DNA from: Pirellulales bacterium
GTDB taxonomy: Bacteria; Planctomycetota; Planctomycetia; Pirellulales; Thermoguttaceae
Direction: 5' to 3'
Assembly: GCA_016928165.1 (NCBI GenBank)
Contig: JAFGLH010000255.1
Location: forward strand, 1 to 39,926
DNA: 39,926 bases
Shown here: piece by piece, positions 33,763 to 39,926 of the stretch
Layout: the number at the start of each line of letters is the position of its first letter
Numbering within the stretch: position 1 is the stretch's first letter
Program-made: the position numbers and the translations under genes
Notes under the pieces: model-generated
Told to the model about the DNA's origin: nothing
What the model saw: the letters and a program-made list of their open reading frames with translations, nothing else
Databases searched by the model: none

Positions 33763-35234
33763 TAATCGACAAACTCCTTGGCGGCCCGGGCCACAATCTC
33801 GTCGATTGCCTTCAACTTGTGGCCGTCGAGAATTATCTCTGGCGTTTCCTGCCAGATTTCCCCAGCCTTTTGTCGCGACCTTCGCTCCATGCCTCCCGCG
33901 TCTCCGCCGTGAGCGGTGCTCCAAGGCGCCGTCTCGAAGAGATCGGAAAAGAACAGTTCACGTCGGAAGTGTTCCGCGGTGTGCATTTCGCTCAGGTAGT
34001 TGCCGCCGATGCCGACCGCGCGAACCGCGTCCAAAGCAAGTGTCCGCTCGTTGACTTCGATTGGTTGCAGCGCTCGGTGCATGTAACGGGCGACCTCGTT
34101 GTCGATCACCAACTGCTGGGGCGAGAAAGTAACGGCGTTTTCCAGATGGCCCACCACCCCGATGCCCACCGCGCCCGCCAGGACCGGAAACACCGTACTC
34201 ATCGCCTTTTCGATGCCGCACTGCACGTTGACGAAGCAGCTATCGGTCTTCAGTCCATGCACGCCGCTCGGACAACCGTAATACTCCGTGATGAGCTGCA
34301 CCCGGGCCGCCAACAGCGGCATGCGGTCCGCCGTGGCGTAGCGAAACAATCCCGATTTCATGTCGCAATAGGAGGGAATAATATCGACGCCGATCACGGC
34401 ATTTTCGTCGATGGCGTAGGCCAAGACCATCGGCCCCAAAGTCTCCGCGATTCCCAGGGCCAGCAGGCCCGCGGCCGTCACCGGAGCGGTTGCGCCGCCG
34501 TTGGGCATCGTGTCCAGCGTCTGCGGAAAACCGCGCTCGATATAATCCATGAAGATTTCGACCATGTTGCGGTCCAGACACAACGGCGAGCGTGCCTCGG
34601 CGTAGCCCACCAGGATCGGCTCCCGCCTGAGATTCTCCAGCCCCCCTTTGACGATCGAACCGATCTCGATCAGGTAGGGAACGTCTTCCTTCTTGAACGT
34701 TTCAACGCCGCCGAACTTCGTGGTGTACTTGGCCAGCTCGGCGGCCATCTTCACCGGCCGCAAGGGGCCGGGCGTTTCCTGATCCGACACCGGCAGACCC
34801 GTGTAGTCGATGGCCTCCAGCCGGTCGGCCAAGTGGATGGATCGGCGGACATCGTCCATGGTCGCACTGCGGCGAGTTCCGTCCAAATCGTGAATGAAAC
34901 AGCAAAACCCGCCGGCGCTTACGGTAAAGTCGGGATGGATACGATGCTTTTCCCGGCGGAACCGGACATGAGAATAGCGGACCGCCATCTGTTCCGGAAA
35001 CCGGTTCTCTACGGCGTAGTCGGCTTTCATCTTGTCGACGTACGATTGCACCACGCGGCGGGGAAACCGAACCAAAAAGCTGCTCTCGTCCACGCGACAG
35101 CCGACCCGCTTTAGATAACTAAGCGCTTTCTCGCTTTCCATCCTCATGCCGACCTGTTCCAAAATGGTCAGGGCGGACTGATGAATCTTCTCCATATCGT
35201 CCGGGCTTAGAACCCGGATGGGTTCCAGTAGCAT
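33762..35234 (-). CDS. MttB-like methyltransferase without pyrrolysine
   Basis: A 490-residue member of the trimethylamine methyltransferase (MttB) superfamily. The sequence starts with LSPDDMEKIHQSALTILEQVG, the usual N-terminal helix. Then come the VSAGGFCCFIHDLDG and GGVETFKKEDVPYLIEI segments, and the barrel strands MPNGGATAPVTAAGLLALG and YGCPSGVHGLKTDS. The frame has no internal UAG, so it belongs to the non-pyrrolysine branch. That branch includes demethylases of glycine betaine, proline betaine and carnitine, which pass the methyl group to a corrinoid protein. No corrinoid protein or reactivase gene is seen nearby. It lies 69 bp after the UroD-like gene and overlaps larA-like by 1 nt. 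Confidence 0.85.
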   Translation of the reverse strand: MLLEPIRVLSPDDMEKIHQSALTILEQVGMRMESEKALSYLKRVGCRVDESSFLVRFPRRVVQSYVDKMKADYAVENRFPEQMAVRYSHVRFRREKHRIHPDFTVSAGGFCCFIHDLDGTRRSATMDDVRRSIHLADRLEAIDYTGLPVSDQETPGPLRPVKMAAELAKYTTKFGGVETFKKEDVPYLIEIGSIVKGGLENLRREPILVGYAEARSPLCLDRNMVEIFMDYIERGFPQTLDTMPNGGATAPVTAAGLLALGIAETLGPMVLAYAIDENAVIGVDIIPSYCDMKSGLFRYATADRMPLLAARVQLITEYYGCPSGVHGLKTDSCFVNVQCGIEKAMSTVFPVLAGAVGIGVVGHLENAVTFSPQQLVIDNEVARYMHRALQPIEVNERTLALDAVRAVGIGGNYLSEMHTAEHFRRELFFSDLFETAPWSTAHGGDAGGMERRSRQKAGEIWQETPEIILDGHKLKAIDEIVARAAKEFVD

Positions 35235-35303
35235 GGATTTCTCTCCCTCTTGTGTCGTTTTAACTCGTTTTGCAATCGCTTGGGTTACCCGCTCTCCGGC
35301 GAC

Positions 35304-36461
35304 TTACACTTTGTCTCGCAACTCGACAAACTCGTCCAGCATGGTCATGAAGTTTTCGTATTTCGTTCCCTTCGCCACCGAGTGGCTGGGTCCGAAAATA
35401 AAGCCTCCGCCGGGGGCTCCGCGCCGCAGTGCAGTCCGCACGTCGCGGCGAACGTCGTCGGGCGTGCCGGTAATCAGCGTTTCGACCGGCATCCCTCCCC
35501 AGAAACAGAGCCGGTCGCCGAACCGCTCCTTCAACAAGCCGATCTCCATCCCAGCCGTCGTCTGCAACGACTGGTAGCAAGCCACCCCGGCTTCGATGAA
35601 CATTTCCATCAGCGGCATGTTCTGGCCGCAATTGTGCAGGATTACCTGAGGCACAAACCGCTTGATGTGTTGCACGCGCTGCCGGAAAAACGGGAAAACC
35701 AGTTCGCGGAACATCTTGGGCGAGATCAGCGGCGCGCGGGTTCCCGCCGTATCTTCCTCGATAATCACTCCGGGGCATTCACCGCGAATGTAGTATTGGT
35801 CAAGCGCGTCTTGAACGGCCGCCGTGCGGCGGTTGAAGGCCGCGATCACTTCCGGCTGGGAGGCGTATAGAAACAGGCCCTGTTCGATGCCGCCGAGCGA
35901 CTCCATCGCCACGACGCCGCCCCCGGTGATGCCGCCCGAGGGACTGGCAATGTAGCGGTCTCGGCCGAGTTGCTCCTGGAGATAGTCGAACGCCTCGAAA
36001 ACGCTGGGATCAGGGGGATGGACCTCGGGAAAACCCTCGAAGTCCTCGGCGCGGAACTGGCGCTTGCCCGCCATCGGGTCGAAAATGCACTGGATCTCGT
36101 TGGTTAGCTCCACCGCCTGATAAATGCATCCCCGCCGATCCTCCCATTTGTCGGGAGCGATTTTCTTTGGCGGGTCCGGAACGTAATCCTTCGGCGGAAG
36201 AAGCAGGGCCTCCTTCGGCAACAACAGGTCGGCGCAGTCTATCTTCCGGTAGAACTCGACGGTGTCGGCCTTGAGGCTTTCGGCCACTTCCTCGCGGCGG
36301 CCTTCCCAGAGGGCAATCTGTATGGCGATCTTGTTCCGCACGTAGGTCGGACGGCCCAATACCCGCTCCACGGTGTCGTAGTCGACCGCAAAAAAGCCCA
36401 GGGGGACTTTGTCCACCGGCTTACGCGCAATCGCCGCTTGCACCCGCTGTTTGGAATTCAT
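35304..36461 (-). CDS. UroD/MtaA-like methyltransferase
   Basis: A 385-residue protein of the uroporphyrinogen-decarboxylase superfamily. In catabolic clusters this superfamily usually supplies corrinoid:acceptor methyltransferases (MtaA/MtbA-like) and not haem biosynthesis enzymes. The N-terminus (NSKQRVQAAIARKPVDKVPLG) is the common UroD-like opening. LHNCGQNMPLM near the C-terminal third resembles the zinc-binding His-x-Cys motif of the methyltransferase branch. The haem-type substrate motif is not obvious. It sits 36 bp after the symporter gene and 69 bp before the MttB-like gene. This fits a role as the partner methyltransferase, or as a second demethylase. Which methyl acceptor it uses cannot be told. 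Confidence 0.82.
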   Translation of the reverse strand: MNSKQRVQAAIARKPVDKVPLGFFAVDYDTVERVLGRPTYVRNKIAIQIALWEGRREEVAESLKADTVEFYRKIDCADLLLPKEALLLPPKDYVPDPPKKIAPDKWEDRRGCIYQAVELTNEIQCIFDPMAGKRQFRAEDFEGFPEVHPPDPSVFEAFDYLQEQLGRDRYIASPSGGITGGGVVAMESLGGIEQGLFLYASQPEVIAAFNRRTAAVQDALDQYYIRGECPGVIIEEDTAGTRAPLISPKMFRELVFPFFRQRVQHIKRFVPQVILHNCGQNMPLMEMFIEAGVACYQSLQTTAGMEIGLLKERFGDRLCFWGGMPVETLITGTPDDVRRDVRTALRRGAPGGGFIFGPSHSVAKGTKYENFMTMLDEFVELRDKV

Positions 36462-36497
36462 TGTTCAACCAAGAAGTGTTCGAAGCATCGTTGATGT

Positions 36498-38483
36498 TTA
36501 TCGCAAACAGTAACCGATTAGCCACAGAATCCCCAAAACGCCCAGCGACATCAGACAAACTACGAAGAAGCCGACCACGGTGTAGCGGTCGAATCGTTCG
36601 ATCACCCAGTTGCTGTCGGGGAACAAATGGCGTCCTCGCATCCGTTGATCGAAGTGGGCCGCGTTTTCGGCCACTTGGCGGGCATCCTCGTGCGGCGGTT
36701 TGCCCATGGCGGGCGTGAGCATGCGGGCGTAGAAATCGTCGAGGTTCCGCTTGGGCACGGTCTGCCGGCTCAAGAGCGAGCACCCGTACATCAGCACGAA
36801 AGGCAGCAGCGCCGGAAACAACATGTGCAGCGACTTGACCGCCGCCGTGCCGAATCCGTCCACCCGCACGCCCGCCAAATGCAACAGGAGTATCTCCGGC
36901 CGTATCCGCCCCGCGCCGCGCAGTCGGCCGTCGGCGTTTTCGGCCAGGTCGGTAAAGAAGATCGGCGTGGTCTCGCTCGTCCGGACCAGCGTGAACGCCT
37001 CGCCCACTTTCGATGCCCGGCCTTCATCCACGTCGTACTGCGTGGCGATTTGACCGGGATATTCCACTCTTACAGCCGGGGTGCTTCCGAGGAATTCAGG
37101 TTTTTCCGCAAGCGGCGTGAGGCAGGCAAGCATGGGAAGCACGAACACCAGCAGCAGTCCGCCCAGCACCGTGGCGGCGGCTCCCGTCACGGTTGCCCGC
37201 CGCCACACAAATCCGAGCCAAAAGACGGGCCCGAACAATGCCAATCCCTCAAAGGAAAGCAGGAACTGATCGACCATATTCCTCATACTGTAGGCCACGA
37301 CGGCGGTGACAAGCAGAAACACCAGCGAAGCGATTCTACCGATGAACATATAATGGCGATCCGATCTGCCGGGAGCGAACAAGGGCCGATAAACGTTCTC
37401 GGTAAAGGTGGCGGCGGCGGCGACCATGTGGGCGCTGGCCGTCGACATCAAGGCGGACATCAGACCGGCGATGACCAGTCCGACCAACCCTAACCCGATC
37501 GGGGCCAGCAGACGCAGCATCAGTGCCCCGTAGACCTGTCCTTTAGCGATCGTCGTCGGATTGAAAAAAAGGACGCCCAACAGTCCGACTACTCCCCAGG
37601 CGACCACCGAAGTTCGCTTCAACAAGAAGCCAAAAACCACGCCAATTTGGGCGGTCCGTTCGTCTTTGGCCACGTTGGTGAGCATGTTGGACGGCCAGGC
37701 CGGGTGACCGGCGAGCATGGCCAACAGCAAGCAAAGCACGTAGTACCAAGTGTAGGTGCCCCCCTCGCCGCCGAAGACGTCCAAGAGGTGGTGCGGTACG
37801 ACCTGGCGGATGTGCGCCAATCCACCCCCTTCCGCCAGCGCGATAGGAATGACCAGCACGATGGTAAAGAAGATGACCCAGATGCTTTGAATGCAGTCGG
37901 TCAATATCGCCGCGTGAACGCCCCCGCACACGCCATACGACAGCACCAAGAGCATCGTGGCCAGTATGCACAGCGAGAAAACCAAGTCCCCTTGTGCGGC
38001 GCTGAGGCTCATCTGGACCGATACGATCTTCGTGATGCTGTCGCCCATGGCCGTGAAGCCCACCGATATCCACGTCGCCAAACAGAAAAGCGAGAAGACG
38101 CTATGCAACGCCGTCAGCGGCTTCGAGCGGTAGCGGGCCTGAAGAAGATCACTGATCGTGACGTAGCGAAAGCGGCGGAGCCAGAGGAAATATATCCAAT
38201 AAACCGGCAAGGCAAAAAGATTAGTCAGGCTGATCCACACGCCCGATAGCCCCTGTCGGAACGTCTGGTCGGCGGTCATGATCGGGGCGTCGGCGTTGAC
38301 CGATTCGCCATACTGAGCAAAGAGCGTGAAAAACTTGCCGAACGAACGGCCGCCGATGAAAAAATCTTCCGTGTTGTGGATTTTTCGAAGCGAGTAGTAA
38401 CCCACGCTAATCATTAGCGCGGCGTAGAAGGCCAGCCCGACGAAATCGGCCCACGTCAACCCCGGGGCCATGCTCTGTCCCAT
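36498..38483 (-). CDS. Sodium:solute symporter (SSS family)
   Basis: A 661-residue membrane transporter with a LeuT-like fold, predicted to import an organic solute with sodium. The N-terminus (WADFVGLAFYAALMISVGYYS) and the GYYSLRKIHNTEDFFIGGRS loop are typical of SSS proteins. Many hydrophobic segments follow, including LVGLVIAGLMSALMSTASAH, the conserved SSS segment with small residues and serines. Between two late membrane segments lies an unusual soluble insert of roughly 85 residues (about 460-545). GGAGGAG precedes the ATG at a good distance. It is the first gene of the operon and is transcribed from the divergent promoter region shared with the regulator. It probably imports the operon's substrate. 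Confidence 0.9.
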   Translation of the reverse strand: MGQSMAPGLTWADFVGLAFYAALMISVGYYSLRKIHNTEDFFIGGRSFGKFFTLFAQYGESVNADAPIMTADQTFRQGLSGVWISLTNLFALPVYWIYFLWLRRFRYVTISDLLQARYRSKPLTALHSVFSLFCLATWISVGFTAMGDSITKIVSVQMSLSAAQGDLVFSLCILATMLLVLSYGVCGGVHAAILTDCIQSIWVIFFTIVLVIPIALAEGGGLAHIRQVVPHHLLDVFGGEGGTYTWYYVLCLLLAMLAGHPAWPSNMLTNVAKDERTAQIGVVFGFLLKRTSVVAWGVVGLLGVLFFNPTTIAKGQVYGALMLRLLAPIGLGLVGLVIAGLMSALMSTASAHMVAAAATFTENVYRPLFAPGRSDRHYMFIGRIASLVFLLVTAVVAYSMRNMVDQFLLSFEGLALFGPVFWLGFVWRRATVTGAAATVLGGLLLVFVLPMLACLTPLAEKPEFLGSTPAVRVEYPGQIATQYDVDEGRASKVGEAFTLVRTSETTPIFFTDLAENADGRLRGAGRIRPEILLLHLAGVRVDGFGTAAVKSLHMLFPALLPFVLMYGCSLLSRQTVPKRNLDDFYARMLTPAMGKPPHEDARQVAENAAHFDQRMRGRHLFPDSNWVIERFDRYTVVGFFVVCLMSLGVLGILWLIGYCLR

Positions 38484-38567
38484 TGGTTCGATCCTTTCTC
38501 CTCCACGATTTTTCGGGCGTCAATCGCGTTCCACCGGCGGACATAATTATTGGGGGGGGAGAAATGC

Positions 38568-38609
38568 TTGACACGGCTTTCATTATGTCTACACTATAAT
38601 CCGTGTCAA
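38568..38609. promoter_or_regulatory. Fully overlapping divergent promoters on an inverted repeat
   Basis: On the plus strand TTGACA (38568-38573) and TACACT (38590-38595) are 16 nt apart; a TATAAT at 38595-38600 is an alternative. On the minus strand TTGACA (38609-38604) and CATAAT (38587-38582) are also 16 nt apart. Both -35 boxes are part of the perfect inverted repeat TGACACGG (38569-38576) / CCGTGTCA (38601-38608). The two promoters cover the same DNA, one reading to the regulator and one to the symporter operon. Confidence 0.65.
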
Positions 38610-38626
38610 TGACGTATTGCGTCATT
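38608..38626. promoter_or_regulatory. Palindromic operator candidate
   Basis: AATGACG, five nt, CGTCATT form a perfect 7-bp inverted repeat. It covers the predicted transcription start side of the regulator promoter and touches the -35 box of the operon promoter. That position suits a repressor or activator site, most simply for the adjacent AraC-type regulator. Confidence 0.5.
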
Positions 38627-38677
38627 AGAGTTGATTATTTGCCGCACATCAGAAACGCCCGTTGATGGCCGTTCGAC

Positions 38678-39856
38678 ATGTCCCGTCCGCCCCGAATCGC
38701 TTTGTTGATCGGCACCTCGCGCGCACACGCGCGCCGGCTGTTGCAGGGGATTGCGGCCTACGTCGAAACGCACCGTCCGTGGTCGATCTACCACGACGAG
38801 CGGCCCCTGGGCGACAGTCTGCCCGAATGGATGACTCGTTGGAACGGCGACGGAGTGATCGCTTGGATGGAAAGCCCGAAGCTGATCCGCAAAATTGTCC
38901 GGCTGGGACTTCCCACCGTCGACGTGTTCGGCGCGCGTGCCGTTGCGGGCATTCCGGCGGTCGATAGCGACGAGCAAGCGATCGCCCGCCTAGCCGCCGA
39001 TCACCTGCTGGAATACGGCTTCGATCAATTCGCCTATTGTGGATTTTCCGGGCTCCACTACTCCGACGCGAGGTGCAAGTATTTTATCGAATACCTTAAC
39101 CATCGTAACCGGCGCGCCGTGAGCGTCTATCGCTCGCCGCTGCGTTCGCGCGCCGCGGACGATGCTGGCAAAGAGGCCAAGGGGCTGACCGAGGAATATG
39201 CCGTAGCCCGCTGGCTGAAATTGCTGCCCAAGCCGGTCGGCCTGATGGCCTGCAACGACACCCGGGCACAACAGGTTATCAACGCTTGCACCGAGTATGG
39301 CATTTGCGTACCCGAAGAAGTGGCCGTTGTCGGCGTGAACAACGACGAGGTGCTTTGCGGGCTGTGTCACCCGCCGCTGTCGAGCGTCGAGACCAATGCT
39401 CCAAAAATCGGCCACGAAGCGGCCGCCCTGTTGGACGTTATGCTTTCCGGCCGCCGTCATCCGGCAGAGAAAAATTTGGTCGAGCCGCTGGGTGTTGTGA
39501 CGCGGCAATCGACTGCGGCGGCCATCGCCGATCCAAACTTGGCGCTGGCCATGCGCTTCATATCCGAACACGCATGCGAAGGCATTACCGTAAGCGACGT
39601 AGTCCGCAACTTGCCGATTTCGCGCAGCACGTTGGAACGTCGTTTCGCTGCGGCTTTGGGTCGGGCGCCGTCGGCGGAGATCAGGCGAGTTCAAGTTCAG
39701 CGTCTAAAAGACCTGCTCGTCCATACCGACCTGCCGCTGGCCGGAATCGCCCGCTTGACCGGGTTCAATCACGTCGAGCCAATGTGCAGGCTGTTCAAGA
39801 GGAAAATCGGCTGCACCCCGGGCGAATATCGACGAGCTTGCCGAATAAGTGGATGA
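38678..39856 (+). CDS. LacI-fold/AraC fusion transcription regulator (XylR-like)
   Basis: A 392-residue regulator with an N-terminal periplasmic-binding-protein-like domain and a C-terminal AraC helix-turn-helix domain, the arrangement of XylR. The binding domain shows IALLIGTSRAHARRLLQGIAAY in two parts, DSDEQAIARLAADHLLEYGF, MACNDTRAQQVINAC and EVAVVGVNNDEVLC. Residues from about 295 to the end form the double helix-turn-helix (VVRNLPISRSTLERRFAAAL and IARLTGFNHVEPMCRLFKR). The family binds a sugar or related small ligand in the cytoplasm and activates the adjacent catabolic genes. It is transcribed divergently from the symporter operon. No strong ribosome-binding site precedes the ATG. Confidence 0.92.
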   Translation: MSRPPRIALLIGTSRAHARRLLQGIAAYVETHRPWSIYHDERPLGDSLPEWMTRWNGDGVIAWMESPKLIRKIVRLGLPTVDVFGARAVAGIPAVDSDEQAIARLAADHLLEYGFDQFAYCGFSGLHYSDARCKYFIEYLNHRNRRAVSVYRSPLRSRAADDAGKEAKGLTEEYAVARWLKLLPKPVGLMACNDTRAQQVINACTEYGICVPEEVAVVGVNNDEVLCGLCHPPLSSVETNAPKIGHEAAALLDVMLSGRRHPAEKNLVEPLGVVTRQSTAAAIADPNLALAMRFISEHACEGITVSDVVRNLPISRSTLERRFAAALGRAPSAEIRRVQVQRLKDLLVHTDLPLAGIARLTGFNHVEPMCRLFKRKIGCTPGEYRRACRISG

Positions 39857-39897
39857 CCTTGACGCAGCAGCGTCGGGTATCATAAGCGGCCGTTCAA

Positions 39898-39926
39898 TAA
39901 TTACTCCCCTCTCCCGCAAGCGGGAG
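39898..39926. repeat. CTCCCGCAAGCGGGAG palindromic repeat at the window end
   Basis: The window ends in ATTACTCCCCTCTCCC followed by GCAAGCGGGAG. It matches, in inverse orientation, the hairpin and flank at 14376-14404 and is probably cut by the window edge. It lies after the regulator's stop codon and could act in transcript termination. Confidence 0.65.

Noticed and set aside
33762-35234. Pyrrolysine (in-frame UAG) in the MttB-like gene
   Set aside because: The frame is open from start to stop without any UAG, so this is a non-pyrrolysine family member.
38551-38558. Run of eight G in the symporter leader as a phase-variation tract
   Set aside because: It lies outside any coding frame and between the promoter and the ribosome-binding site. 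A length effect on expression is possible but nothing in a single sequence supports it.
1-39926. tRNA, rRNA and CRISPR signals
   Set aside because: No T-arm-like sequence with a matching acceptor stem, no rRNA block and no regularly spaced repeat array was found on either strand by eye.

Overview
The window looks like a chromosomal segment of a planctomycete, probably Pirellulales-like. This is inferred from gene content and not from a phylogenetic marker. The pointers are a fused SecDF next to YajC, an RNase Y/YmdB pair, a LacI-fold/AraC fusion regulator, MttB-like and UroD-like proteins, high GC, and GC-rich dispersed palindromic repeats. No rRNA, tRNA or CRISPR array was recognised.

Layout. 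Positions 155-9359 are all on the minus strand: a DEAD-box helicase, an inositol-phosphate synthase, a Gfo/Idh/MocA oxidoreductase, a large single-chain type IIG-like restriction-modification protein and a rhamnulokinase. Housekeeping genes follow: yajC-secDF (+), tilS (-), rny-ymdB (+), then a secreted GH31 glycosidase (+). Positions 20046-21529 are a decay zone, with an antitoxin pseudogene and an ISAs1-family IS that carries a 144-bp MITE. Positions 21622-30527 (-) are a compact chemotaxis cluster, read in transcription order as cheY, cheX, cheA, cheW, mcp, cheB, cheR. An IS3-type transposase remnant follows. Positions 31181-38483 (-) are a tightly packed five-gene operon: symporter, UroD-like methyltransferase, MttB-like methyltransferase, LarA-like epimerase, and an AGE-fold protein. 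A LacI-fold/AraC regulator is divergently transcribed from it.

The most promising system is that last operon. It joins sodium-coupled uptake, two methyltransferase families of corrinoid-dependent C1 chemistry (MttB without pyrrolysine, and UroD/MtaA-like), a nickel-pincer racemase homologue with all four key residues, and an epimerase-fold enzyme. The genes overlap by 1 and 4 nt, and two promoter-like elements overlap face to face in the divergent promoter region. It looks like a catabolic route for an unidentified methylated, chiral compound; the substrate cannot be read from the sequence.

The second theme is repeats acting on genes. One palindromic family built around GGGGAC..GTCCCC has entered the inositol-phosphate synthase gene in frame. 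The same family forms a 144-bp MITE with a perfect 8-bp target duplication inside the dead ISAs1, and it sits beside the helicase and tilS genes. A second family (CCCTCACC plus a CTCCCG hairpin) supplies the last codons and the stop codon of tilS.
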